Assembly: GCF_900198835.1 (NCBI RefSeq)
Contig: NZ_LT900021.1
Coordinates: forward strand, 1,860,001 to 1,924,000
Length of the DNA: 64,000 bases
Origin: Thermococcus henrietii
Lineage (GTDB): Archaea; Methanobacteriota_B; Thermococci; Thermococcales; Thermococcaceae
Reading direction: 5' to 3'
Under the pieces are notes generated by a model. It did not search any database. It saw nothing but the letters and a program-made list of their open reading frames with translations, and had not been told where the DNA came from. The position numbers and the translations under genes were made by a program. Shown here piece after piece: positions 1-11,010 of the stretch (the first letter of the stretch is position 1; every line of letters starts with the position of its first letter).

Positions 1-105
1 CGCCTAAGGCCCCTCGAATCTTCCCGTATTTCTTCTCCACGAGTTCCCTGAACTTTTTTCAACATCATCAACGGAGACTGTAAATCCGTTGCGGAAATGT
101 GAAGA
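1..105 (-). pseudogene. Ribbon-helix-helix antitoxin-like remnant, frameshifted and cut by window edge
   Basis: The minus strand from about 102 downward reads FTVSVDDVEK and then, after a one-base shift in a six-A run (53-58), KKFRELVEKKYGKIRGALG up to the edge. Joined, this is the typical start of an archaeal ribbon-helix-helix (CopG/VapB-like) DNA-binding protein: a beta strand of the TVSVDD type followed by a helix. I see no start codon upstream in either frame before the stop of guaAA. The gene is therefore broken, or the sequence has lost one A. The remainder lies outside the window. The family call is inferred from the motif pattern only. Confidence 0.45.
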
Positions 106-123
106 GAGGACCGACTAGCTGAG

Positions 124-690
124 CTAAAGCTCCCCGCAGAGCCTCGCGAAGTTCCTGTAGACCTCGGCCCCGCGTTCGGTGTGCGCCACCTCCGGATGGA
201 ACTGGACGCCGTAGATTGGAAGGCTCTCGTGTTTCATAGCTTCAACCGGGCAGGTCTCACTCCTCGCGAGCAGTTTAAAGCCCGGCGGGAGCTCCTTCAC
301 CTCGTCCATGTGGCTCTCCCACACCTTCAGCCTCTTCGGGAAGCCTTCAAAGAGGTCGTTCTCCTCGATTATTTCAATCTCGACAAGGCTGTACTCGGCC
401 TTCTCGCCCCTGCCGACCTTCCCGCCGAAGTGCCTCGCTATGAGCTGGTGGCCGAGGCAGATTCCGAGGATTGGGACGTTGAACTCGTCGTAGTGCTCCA
501 GAATGGCCTCACAGTTGCCGGTTCTGTTTATGTCGGGGCCACCTGAGAAGATTATTCCTTTCGGCTCCATCGCCTTGATTTCCTCGAGCGGGGTGGTGTT
601 GGGGATTATCTTCGCCTCAACACCCAGATAGCGGAGCGTTCTCCAAATCCTGTGGACGTACTGCCCTCCGTTGTCCATTATAACTATCAT
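124..690 (-). CDS. guaAA: GMP synthase, glutamine amidotransferase subunit
   Basis: This 188-residue class I glutamine amidotransferase supplies ammonia from glutamine for the amination of XMP to GMP. The nucleophile Cys78 lies in GICLGHQ, and the His165/Glu167 pair lies in FHPE. In archaea GMP synthase is split, and the ATP pyrophosphatase half is encoded at 1381-2304. The ATG at 690 overlaps the stop of the preceding vapC gene by four bases (ATGA), so translation is probably coupled. The odd point is the toxin-antitoxin pair lodged between the two subunit genes. Family assignment is secure. Confidence 0.97.
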   Translation of the reverse strand: MIVIMDNGGQYVHRIWRTLRYLGVEAKIIPNTTPLEEIKAMEPKGIIFSGGPDINRTGNCEAILEHYDEFNVPILGICLGHQLIARHFGGKVGRGEKAEYSLVEIEIIEENDLFEGFPKRLKVWESHMDEVKELPPGFKLLARSETCPVEAMKHESLPIYGVQFHPEVAHTERGAEVYRNFARLCGEL

Positions 691-1133
691 GAGCCCACCT
701 CCAGGAGTTTGAAGAATGCATCTGATTCCTCAACGAGATAAAACGCCCTCAAACCGAGGGACTTGGCCAGCCCGGCCATCTTCCTGTCGTTAGTAACAAG
801 AACCGCGTCAAGGTAACGGGCGGTCGCGATGAAATAGATATCAGAAGCCTTGTGATGCGTCTGAAAAGCCACTTCTCGAAGCTCCTCGATGAGCAGTTCC
901 TTAGGAACCCACGCAACTATTTCGCTGTAATACCTTAGCGCCTTCTCAACCTGCTCCCGCTCAAAATACCTTGAGAGAACAGCAACGAACTCAACTTCCC
1001 CCAAGCGGGGAGCGTAAAGCTCGAGCGAGCCCAACTGTGCATGCTCTATGATTCTTTCGGCGACTTCTGCCCTCTCAGGGTAGAAGCTGGAAAACAGATG
1101 GAAAACAACGGAGGTGTCAACCACGACCCTCAT
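687..1133 (-). CDS. vapC: VapC-type PIN-domain ribonuclease toxin
   Basis: This 148-residue protein is a PIN domain. It begins with [12 protein letters not shown] (Asp6) and has acidic residues Glu46/Glu48, Asp98 in [10 protein letters not shown] and Asp116 in VTNDRKM, the usual metal-binding set. PIN toxins of this class cleave RNA and are neutralised by an adjacent antitoxin. It overlaps the upstream antitoxin gene by four bases and the downstream guaAA start by four bases, so all three are probably on one transcript with guaAB. The RNA target cannot be inferred from sequence. Confidence 0.9.
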   Translation of the reverse strand: MRVVVDTSVVFHLFSSFYPERAEVAERIIEHAQLGSLELYAPRLGEVEFVAVLSRYFEREQVEKALRYYSEIVAWVPKELLIEELREVAFQTHHKASDIYFIATARYLDAVLVTNDRKMAGLAKSLGLRAFYLVEESDAFFKLLEVGS

Positions 1134-1339
1134 GTTTCCTCCTCCCTTAAGCGAAGGAGATAGTCCGTCGGGTCTTCCCTGAACTTTTCGGGCGTTACCT
1201 GCTTCCTCATCTCCCTCGCCAGCTCAAGGAAGTCCTCGTGGTAAATCCTCACCCTGAGCCTCTGCCCCTCCTTCAGCTTGAGGGGCCTGAGGGGCTTCAG
1301 CACGCCGTTCTCGTAAATCACCTCGATAATCTCGCCCAT
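1130..1339 (-). CDS. vapB: DUF104 (AF2212-like) antitoxin
   Basis: This 69-residue protein starts MGEIIEVIYENGVLKPLRPL, the hallmark of the DUF104 family of small antitoxins paired with PIN toxins. The ATG at 1339 follows GGTGGGAGC. A longer reading from 1384 lacks a ribosome site and overlaps guaAB, so I reject it. The C-terminal half is charged and helical, as expected for the toxin-binding part. The stop overlaps the vapC start by four bases. A second, decayed member of the family is at 32216-32417. Confidence 0.88.
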   Translation of the reverse strand: MGEIIEVIYENGVLKPLRPLKLKEGQRLRVRIYHEDFLELAREMRKQVTPEKFREDPTDYLLRLREEET

Positions 1340-1380
1340 GCTCCCACCGCTTAAAGTTGGAAACGAAGGTAAATAAGCCT

Positions 1381-2304
1381 TCACTCGAACTCAATCGTTG
1401 CCGGAGGCTTGTTGGTGATGTCGTAGAGAACCCTTCCGACCTCGGGAATCTCGCTGGTTATGCGGAATGCTATCCTCTGAAGGACGTCGAAGGGGACGTT
1501 CATGGCATTAGCGGTCATTCCGTCGAGGCTCTCAACCACCCTAACCGCTATCGTTTCCTTGTAGGCCCTTATGTCGCCCTGAACGCCAACTGTCTTGACG
1601 CCCAAAAGCACGGCAAAGGCCTGCCAGGGTTTTAAGCCGGCTTTCTCGATTTCCTCCTCGACTATCGCGTTGGCTTCTCTGACTATCGCTATCTTCTCCG
1701 GCGTGACCTCCCCAAGGACGCGAACGGCCAGCCCCGGTCCCGGGAAGGGCATTCTGTTGTAAATCTTCTCCGGAAGGCCGAGCTCCTTCGCCAGCTCCCG
1801 AACCTCGTCCTTGTAGAGGTCGCGGAGCGGTTCTATGAGCTTGAGGTTGAGCCTCTCCGGCAGGCCTCCAACGTTGTGGTGGCTCTTGATTTTCCCCTTG
1901 CTCTCAATCCAGTCCGGGGCGATGGTTCCCTGAATCAGGAAGTCGGCGTTGATTTCCTTCGCGACCTCCTCAAAGACCTCGATGAAAACGCGGCCTATTA
2001 TCTTCCTCTTCTCCTCGGGGTCGGTAACGCCCTTCAAAGCCTTGAAAAAGCGCTCGCTCGCGTCAACGTAGTGCAGGTTGAGCCCGAACTCGTCGCGGAA
2101 GGTCTTGACAACGAACTCGGGCTCGCCTTTCCTCATGAAGCCGGTGTTGACAAAGACGGCGTGAAGCCTGTCGCCTATAGCCTTGTGCGCGAGTATCGCG
2201 GCGGTTGAGCTGTCAACGCCACCGCTGAGCGCTATTATCGCCTTCCCGTCGCCGACGGTCTTCCTAATCTCCTCAACCTTCTCCCTGATGAAGTCCTCCC
2301 ACAT
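1381..2304 (-). CDS. guaAB: GMP synthase, ATP pyrophosphatase subunit
   Basis: This 307-residue protein activates XMP with ATP and aminates it with ammonia from the glutaminase subunit. It has the N-type ATP pyrophosphatase loop [10 protein letters not shown] near residue 27, and the C-terminal dimerisation domain ends [14 protein letters not shown] chose the ATG at 2304 (MWEDFIREK) because it follows AGGTGGT at good spacing. The in-frame GTG nine bases earlier overlaps that ribosome site. It leads the guaAB-vapB-vapC-guaAA cluster. A TATA-like TTTATAAAC lies near 2339-2347. Confidence 0.96.
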   Translation of the reverse strand: MWEDFIREKVEEIRKTVGDGKAIIALSGGVDSSTAAILAHKAIGDRLHAVFVNTGFMRKGEPEFVVKTFRDEFGLNLHYVDASERFFKALKGVTDPEEKRKIIGRVFIEVFEEVAKEINADFLIQGTIAPDWIESKGKIKSHHNVGGLPERLNLKLIEPLRDLYKDEVRELAKELGLPEKIYNRMPFPGPGLAVRVLGEVTPEKIAIVREANAIVEEEIEKAGLKPWQAFAVLLGVKTVGVQGDIRAYKETIAVRVVESLDGMTANAMNVPFDVLQRIAFRITSEIPEVGRVLYDITNKPPATIEFE

Positions 2305-2366
2305 GAGCACCACCTTTTACACCCGCTTTGGAATCCGCTTTATAAACCTAACCCGCTTAAACACTT

Positions 2367-5497
<3,131 letters not shown>

Positions 5498-5501
5498 TTC
5501 C

Positions 5502-6173
5502 TCACCTCCTCGCCCACTCAACCATGCTCCTGAACAGCCTCAGGCCGTCCTCACTCCCCAGAAAGCGGTCGCTCGCGCGCTCAGGATGAGGCATCGTCCC
5601 GAGAACGTTGCCACGCTCGTTGGCTATCGCCGCTATGTTCAGAACCGAGCCGTTGGGGTTGGCTTCTTCGCTCACGTTTCCCTTTTCGTCGCTGTACTGG
5701 AAGACTATTCTGACCTTTGAGGGGTCGTCGGTGTAGTAATTGCCCTCCGCGTGGGCAATCGGCATCCTTATGACCTCTCCCGGCTCGTAGAGGGAAGTGA
5801 AAGGAGTTTCCGTGTCGTTTACTCGGAGGTGAACCCACCTGCAGAGAAAGCGCGGAACCCTGTTGGGTCTCAAAGCCCCGGGCAGAAGGCCCGCCTCGGT
5901 GAGGATTTGAAAGCCGTTGCAGATTCCAAGGACCGGCCGTCCCTCCTCGGCGAACTCCTTCACTTCCTCCATTATCTCCTGACGGGCGGCTATCGCACCG
6001 GCGCGAAGGTAATCGGCGTAGCTGAAGCCACCCGGCAAAACCACGCCGTCGAAGTCCCTAAGGCTCGTTTTATACCAGACGCGCTCCGCCTCGGCTCCGG
6101 CCTTCCTTATGGCCCGCTCCGTCTCGAAGTCGCAGTTGGTTCCAGGGAACACCACCACAGCAAAGCGCACCAT
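5502..6173 (-). CDS. purQ: Phosphoribosylformylglycinamidine synthase I, glutaminase PurQ
   Basis: This 223-residue class I amidotransferase feeds ammonia to PurL. The nucleophile Cys85 is in [10 protein letters not shown], and His196/Glu198 are in MPHPERA. The N-terminus [12 protein letters not shown] is typical of PurQ. The ATG at 6173 is one base past the purS stop (6175-6177), so the genes are almost fused. A GGTG core that also encodes the last residues of PurS lies seven bases upstream and suggests translational coupling. Confidence 0.97.
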   Translation of the reverse strand: MVRFAVVVFPGTNCDFETERAIRKAGAEAERVWYKTSLRDFDGVVLPGGFSYADYLRAGAIAARQEIMEEVKEFAEEGRPVLGICNGFQILTEAGLLPGALRPNRVPRFLCRWVHLRVNDTETPFTSLYEPGEVIRMPIAHAEGNYYTDDPSKVRIVFQYSDEKGNVSEEANPNGSVLNIAAIANERGNVLGTMPHPERASDRFLGSEDGLRLFRSMVEWARR

Positions 6174-6174
6174 C

Positions 6175-6417
6175 TCAGCTCACCGGCTCTATCCTGTACT
6201 CCCAGCTGTGGATGAGCGGGTTGGCGAGGAGCTTCCGGCACATCTCCTCCACCTCTTCCTCCGGTCTCTCACTTTCAAGCTCAAACTCGAAGCACTTCGG
6301 AACGCGCAGGCCTTCAACGGCGTAACCGAGGTTTCTGAGGGCCTTCCCTATGACCCTCCCCTCAGGGTCGTTGAGTCCCTCCTTGAGGCGAACGGTAACG
6401 GTAACCCTCCACTTCAT
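6175..6417 (-). CDS. purS: Phosphoribosylformylglycinamidine synthase subunit PurS
   Basis: This 80-residue protein is the structural bridge between PurQ and PurL and has no catalytic role of its own. It shows the family pattern [20 protein letters not shown] followed by a hydrophobic strand and a C-terminal [14 protein letters not shown]. The ATG at 6417 (MKWRV) follows AAGGTGGTGGAG. The GTG three codons earlier lies inside that ribosome site. It is the first gene of purSQLP and sits just downstream of two copies of the putative purine operator. Confidence 0.96.
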   Translation of the reverse strand: MKWRVTVTVRLKEGLNDPEGRVIGKALRNLGYAVEGLRVPKCFEFELESERPEEEVEEMCRKLLANPLIHSWEYRIEPVS

Positions 6418-6427
6418 CTCCACCACC

Positions 6428-6487
6428 TTGTCAGAAAAGTGTAAAAATTGGGAGTTTTTAAGGCTTATTTTGACAGAAAAATGTCAA
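6428..6487 (-). promoter_or_regulatory. purS promoter with paired palindromic operator
   Basis: Two related 18-base elements lie exactly 42 bases apart. The distal one, 6470-6487, is TTGACAGAAAAATGTCAA, with perfect TTGACA/TGTCAA arms. The proximal one, 6428-6445, is TTGTCAGAAAAGTGTAAA, identical at 14 of 18 positions. Between them on the minus strand lies a TATA-like CCTTAAAAAC (6454-6463). Transcription would start inside the proximal copy, just ahead of the ribosome site. The same arrangement is found at other pur genes. A repressor site is inferred; no regulator is identified. Confidence 0.65.
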
Positions 6488-6594
6488 TATAATCCCTTCA
6501 CTTTTTAATACCTTAGAGCACAAATTTTATAAAATCTTAGAATACCCAACATTGGTGATTTAAATAAAAAACTATAGTACGTATATTTATCGTT

Positions 6595-6804
6595 ATGTTA
6601 ATACTTGAATTGACTGTAAATCATGCACTTGTGTCAGGAGAAGCAACACAAGGTATAGAACAACAACTGGGAACATCAGAAGGGTATCATGTCGTAGTAA
6701 AGGGGGTCCCCTTGTCGTATTTGCACTCCCCGGAGAAGACGGAAAAGTGCCGACCAAAGAAGAAGTTATTGCAATAACATCTTGAGGACCTGATTGCATA
6801 TTGA
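6595..6804 (+). pseudogene. Decayed 5' duplicate of the 6911-7966 gene
   Basis: The region reads LILELTVNHALVSGEATQG at 6598 onward, closely matching the signal-peptide region ILIFGLTVNPALATGSAVQ of the next gene. It then continues in a second frame as VPTKEEVIAIT (compare KTPEEVKAFIES) and in a third frame as HLEDLIAY before a stop at 6802-6804. At least two frameshifts separate these pieces. Only the N-terminal part of the gene is represented. It is AT-rich like its intact neighbour, which suggests a local tandem duplication followed by decay. Confidence 0.6.
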
Positions 6805-6910
6805 GCCCATTTGAAGGATGATGCTGTCAATTTACTGTCGATTTCTAGTCTTTTCTTTTTTAGGAATAAAATTTATAAGTTATATTATCAGAACTAATCT
6901 GGTGATTTGC

Positions 6911-7966
6911 TTGAAAAGAGCTGTAGGAGCAATTATATTAATTTTAATATTCGGGCTAACAGTAAATCCGGCACTTGCCACAGGGAGTGCAGTTCAGCGG
7001 ACAGAAGAGGGGATAATCACATATGAAATTGAAATTTATGAAGTTCCGACAAAGGTAACTATAGCAGAAAACTCAATCCTGAAAACCCCCGAGGAAGTTA
7101 AAGCCTTCATCGAAAGTCATCTAAGTAAGGAAGAGTTCATAAACGGCGCTGTAGTTGATGTTTCAGAGGCCCCCTTGAAAAAACAGAGGCAAAATGAGAT
7201 TATCACTGCGAATTTTTATAAGCCTATCAGCACTGCCTCGATTGGTACAGTTATTTCGGGAATTGTGGAAGTTTTCTCTGTGGGATGGTTCATCTTAACA
7301 GGACCATACGCTCTGTTTGCGATGGCAATAATAGTAGCGGGCATCGCAGCCGCATATGCCGTCTATAAATACAGTGATGAAATTCGTGAAAAGCTCGACA
7401 GCGCTTATCAGTACTTCTATAACTACGTAGAAGAGAGAAAAATGGATGAGAAGACAATCCACATCTATGAAAGGAGCTTTTATGGTGGACTCCCTAAAAG
7501 AATTTATGTGAAAGACTTTGTTCATAAAAGAGACTTTAAGGTTACCATTGGAGAATTGGTTGAAGTCATTGTTGATGTTCCTTCTGGTAAGCTTGCCCTT
7601 AATGCAACCGTGAAAAATTTAAAGGAAGGCAACTGGAAATTAGCGGCTTTAAAGGGGATCAGGTTCATCATTGGGGCTACTGGAGAGGCCGTGGCATATC
7701 TTGCAATGATAAAACCCGAAGCATACGGGCCATCAGTTATAAACATAACGCCCCGCTCGAATGCAAAAGGTCCAGATTTTATTTATGTAAAAAGCACAAA
7801 GATTCCCTCCGATTTGACTAAATGGGAAGCAAAAGGAACCACAGTTTTCAGGGTCACCTCATTAATTCGAGACGGATACAACCGTAATTTGGAAGGTCAG
7901 CCAGGTATCGTTTCCGTTTACAGGATGAAAGGATCAAATCTTTATGTGGCATTCATACACGGGTAG
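6911..7966 (+). CDS. Secreted or membrane protein of unknown function
   Basis: I do not recognise this 351-residue protein. I place the start at the TTG at 6911, six bases after GGTG and about 35 bases after a TATA-like TTTATAAG (6869-6876). This gives a signal peptide with cleavage likely after ALATG near residue 25. Two hydrophobic segments lie around residues 105-150 (VISGIVEVFSVGWFILTG and ALFAMAIIVAGIAAAYAVY), followed by a charged helical stretch and a mixed C-terminal region of about 190 residues. The DNA is much richer in AT than the pur genes, a sign of different origin. It is 11 bases upstream of the 7978 gene and probably cotranscribed. Confidence 0.7.
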   Translation: MKRAVGAIILILIFGLTVNPALATGSAVQRTEEGIITYEIEIYEVPTKVTIAENSILKTPEEVKAFIESHLSKEEFINGAVVDVSEAPLKKQRQNEIITANFYKPISTASIGTVISGIVEVFSVGWFILTGPYALFAMAIIVAGIAAAYAVYKYSDEIREKLDSAYQYFYNYVEERKMDEKTIHIYERSFYGGLPKRIYVKDFVHKRDFKVTIGELVEVIVDVPSGKLALNATVKNLKEGNWKLAALKGIRFIIGATGEAVAYLAMIKPEAYGPSVINITPRSNAKGPDFIYVKSTKIPSDLTKWEAKGTTVFRVTSLIRDGYNRNLEGQPGIVSVYRMKGSNLYVAFIHG

Positions 7967-7977
7967 GAGGAATAAAA

Positions 7978-9813
7978 ATGCACATGCACACGATACGGAT
8001 GCAGGCTGTGCTGTTCAACTACACCTCCAGAAAGCGGTTGCTCGAGGAGATCCTAAGCAGGAAAGCGGATCATCCGCTACGTGGGATTATTGAGGAGCTT
8101 TTTCAAGCGGTCATAGGATTCTTTGGTGCTGGGGAGTGGGAACTCTGCTCAGAGGCATGCTCCTATCTCAGACGCCTTGAAGATCATTTAAAAAATAAAG
8201 GAGAGAACTTAGAAGACCACATGGATCAGTTCCTTGGACCATATCCTGAACTTGTCAGGCTCCTCTGCAGGATACTCCCCGTCATGAGATGCGAGGGCGT
8301 TCCCGAAAAAGAGGATCTGGAACGATTGAAGGAACTGTCTAGAAGCAGATATCTTATCTTCCCTGACCTCGTTAGAGATGCCTTTGTAGCCCTCCGAAAG
8401 CACCTGAAAGAAAAGGCACCAGATGAGGTTCTTGAGGAAATAGAAGTTCCTCCAGTTCCTCAGCCAACGGAAGCCCCCGAAATGACTCTCAACATGCAAA
8501 TTACAAGCCTTAGGCTGGAGTTTAGCACTGCAAAACTATGGATGGAAAAGCTTCTCTCAGGGGATGTAGATGAGGCAGAGATTGGTTACTACATCCTTAA
8601 ACTTACAAGAGACTTTTCCCGCGCCTTTGAACTGTTCTTTGCACTTGGAGAAGACGAAAGCACGAGGAAAACGTGGGAGGTCATCGAGAGGCTCAAAAAA
8701 TTGAGCAGGGAGCATTCTCTAAGCCTGACCATAGACCCAGCTGTCTATTGCCCCCTTCAAAAGGCCGAGGCACTCCACGAACTCTGGTCCTTCATGGAAA
8801 AGTCTATGCCGGTTCCAAGTGAGACGCTGTCCCGAGTTCTTGCCGTTCTTTATGGTAGGACACCGCTCCAAAGGGAGGCTCTCCTCCGAATCAAAGAGTA
8901 CCTTGAATCCCAAGGCTATGAAGTTCCAGAAGAACTCATGGAAGCTTTGGACAGGTTCCCCAAACCCAGAGAGGTTGATTACTGGGAGGAATACCAGAAA
9001 ACGCTGAAAGAATTCGAGGAAAAGGGTGAAAAGTTCCATAAGAAGGCAAAGAAGGGGTGGGAGCTCGTGGAGAGCGGAAGCGCTGAAGATCCAACAGGCT
9101 CCCTCCAGGAGATAATCTGGAACCTGAGCGAGGCCGTTGTTTACAACTTTGCCATGCGAAAGTTTAAGCTGGTGAAGGAAGCTTATGAAATCTTTCTTAA
9201 AGCATACGAATTTGCGAAAGAAAACAACCTGTTCATGTTCAAGGCAAGGCTCAGCGAAGATATCTGGCTCGGAAAGCTCAAACGCGTGAACCTCAAGTGG
9301 GGCAACGACGTAAAATGGTACGAAGATTACCGGGTCATCTCCAACAGGATAATCCGGCTGACAAGAATTGCGGAATTTATGATGTGGAAGCGCAGGATTC
9401 CGGAATTCCTATATGCCAATCCCTACACCAACCTCGGTGGGGATTACGAGGAGAACGACCCCCCGCTGTGGGCTCTAACCAGAGGGCTTATGATGATACT
9501 GAACTACAACCGCTCCAGAGGAGTTCTCCCAAGTGCAGGGCTCCAAGAGGAAGTCCTGAACTACGCCCTGAGGCTCAACCTTCTGTGGCCCGAAAAAACC
9601 GAGGTCTGGGAGTGCAGGGATGGAATCTGCGCCGTCTTTAGAGGAGAGCTCAACGGGGAAGCGATTAAAAAGTTAGAGAGGGACGTCTGGGATGACGACA
9701 TCGTGTTCTACCATGGAAAGGACATCGTGATAGGTTACTCAAGGAAAAGAAAGCTTGGGTACGTGTGCACAAAAGGTGAAGATGAAAAAGAACTGACGTA
9801 CTTCATACCCTAA
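7978..9813 (+). CDS. Large alpha-helical protein of unknown function
   Basis: This 611-residue protein has no signal peptide or membrane segment, so it is probably cytoplasmic. It is almost entirely amphipathic helix, with recurring leucine/alanine/glutamate stretches resembling solenoid repeats, although I cannot define a clean TPR register. The last 90 residues turn to mixed strand (VWECRDGICAVFRGEL and IVIGYSRKRKLGYVC) and may form a separate small domain. The ATG follows AGGAGGAATAAAA, a strong ribosome site. Close linkage to the membrane protein upstream suggests they act together. The function is unknown. Confidence 0.75.
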   Translation: MHMHTIRMQAVLFNYTSRKRLLEEILSRKADHPLRGIIEELFQAVIGFFGAGEWELCSEACSYLRRLEDHLKNKGENLEDHMDQFLGPYPELVRLLCRILPVMRCEGVPEKEDLERLKELSRSRYLIFPDLVRDAFVALRKHLKEKAPDEVLEEIEVPPVPQPTEAPEMTLNMQITSLRLEFSTAKLWMEKLLSGDVDEAEIGYYILKLTRDFSRAFELFFALGEDESTRKTWEVIERLKKLSREHSLSLTIDPAVYCPLQKAEALHELWSFMEKSMPVPSETLSRVLAVLYGRTPLQREALLRIKEYLESQGYEVPEELMEALDRFPKPREVDYWEEYQKTLKEFEEKGEKFHKKAKKGWELVESGSAEDPTGSLQEIIWNLSEAVVYNFAMRKFKLVKEAYEIFLKAYEFAKENNLFMFKARLSEDIWLGKLKRVNLKWGNDVKWYEDYRVISNRIIRLTRIAEFMMWKRRIPEFLYANPYTNLGGDYEENDPPLWALTRGLMMILNYNRSRGVLPSAGLQEEVLNYALRLNLLWPEKTEVWECRDGICAVFRGELNGEAIKKLERDVWDDDIVFYHGKDIVIGYSRKRKLGYVCTKGEDEKELTYFIP

Positions 9814-9857
9814 AAGAAAACGCAAGGGCGCTGGGAGCTTCCCCCTCATTTTGCCCG

Positions 9858-11000
9858 TCAGGTTACCACCTTCTCAAGCTCGTCGAGCTCGATAGCGCGC
9901 TTTATCTCCAAGGCAATCCTCCGTCCGGTGCTCATGGGCTTCCTCCAGAGGGCGTTGCCGTAGGGGTGTCCCATCGCCATGTGGATGTTAGTTCCACCGC
10001 CGGTTCTCGGGGCGACGTCGTAGATGTAGAAGTTCAGGTCTTTGTCAACCGCCGTCTGGAGCGTGAACGGCCCGATTATTCCCGGCTTGTAGTATTCCTG
10101 CGTCGCCTTAACGTACTTCTCGGCCATGTCGAAGACCTTCTCCAAAAGCGACTCGCGGAGGGTCGATGAAGCGTGGCCCGTTACGGTGTATTCCGGCTCG
10201 AACTGCCACTCGGGAAGGGTCAACTGCTGGGAAGCGGGAAGCCTTACGTGGCCGTCCAAGCTCGTTTCGAAGCGCCAGTCTATTCCCAGGAGCTCAATCT
10301 CCCCGTCAATAGGCGAGTAGAAGAAGTCGAAGTTGAACACAGGCCCGATGATGTAGCGCTCGATTCTGGCTTTAGCGAGGTCCTCCTCCGTGATTACGCC
10401 GAGTTTAATGAGCTTCTCAGCCTTCTCGCGGAACTCTTTATATGATGCCGCCGTGAAGAATCCGCGCTCAAGCCTCTTCTTGGCGTGCGGAAGCTTGACT
10501 ATGACGAGGCCGACCTCGTCAATCTCCTCCGGCTCAACCGGCTCGGGGTAGGGGAGTCCAGCCTTCTCAAGCAACCAGTAGTAGCTCTTCTCCTCGCTCC
10601 TCTCCTCGCTTCTGAGCAGGTTCCTGCTCCCGAAGAGCGGAACCCTGAACTCGTTCTCCACCCTGCCTATGCCGGTGTAAACCACGAAGGAGCGGTTGGG
10701 GACGAAGATAACGTTTCTCCTAATGAGCTCGTCTTGAACGTCTATTATCTGGGCAAACTTTTCAAGAACGATGACTTCATCGATGAAGCCCTTGGTCAGG
10801 CCGTCCTTCGTCTTCCTCAGCCTGAAGTACTCGGCGTAAGTCCTGTGCCTGCCTCTCTGGGCGACGACGAGGACGGGCAAACCTTCCTCCTTAGCCCCAT
10901 CGGCTATGTCAAGAGCTGAATGGCTTCCAAGGACGCCGACTGTTATCTTCTCGGGGTCGTACCTCTCGAGTATTCCCAAAATTTCATCGCGGCTTATCAT
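9858..11000 (-). CDS. PurP-like ATP-grasp ligase (paralogue)
   Basis: This 380-residue protein has the same DUF1246-DUF1297 layout as PurP, including GSHSALDIADGAKEEG near residue 25 and a C-terminal IYDVAPRTGGGTNIHM. It is longer and clearly diverged from the copy at 2367-3362. The start ATG at 11000 lies six bases after the GGTG of GAGGTGATGGGA, ten bases past the purD stop, so it forms a purD-purP-like operon under the purine operator. Thermococcales usually carry more than one PurP homologue. Whether this one acts on AICAR or another substrate cannot be told from sequence. Confidence 0.85.
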   Translation of the reverse strand: MISRDEILGILERYDPEKITVGVLGSHSALDIADGAKEEGLPVLVVAQRGRHRTYAEYFRLRKTKDGLTKGFIDEVIVLEKFAQIIDVQDELIRRNVIFVPNRSFVVYTGIGRVENEFRVPLFGSRNLLRSEERSEEKSYYWLLEKAGLPYPEPVEPEEIDEVGLVIVKLPHAKKRLERGFFTAASYKEFREKAEKLIKLGVITEEDLAKARIERYIIGPVFNFDFFYSPIDGEIELLGIDWRFETSLDGHVRLPASQQLTLPEWQFEPEYTVTGHASSTLRESLLEKVFDMAEKYVKATQEYYKPGIIGPFTLQTAVDKDLNFYIYDVAPRTGGGTNIHMAMGHPYGNALWRKPMSTGRRIALEIKRAIELDELEKVVT

Positions 11001-11010
11001 TCCCATCACC

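Noticed and set aside
70-130. tRNA-like sequence with an apparent anticodon arm (CAACGGA/TCCGTTG) and TAGCTCAG
   Set aside because: The D-stem and T-arm cannot be completed, no GGTTCGAATCC element follows, and the bases are explained by the end of guaAA and the RHH coding frame.
1357-1635. Plus-strand frame over the start of the guaAB 3' region
   Set aside because: It lies over two well-supported minus-strand genes and has no family features.
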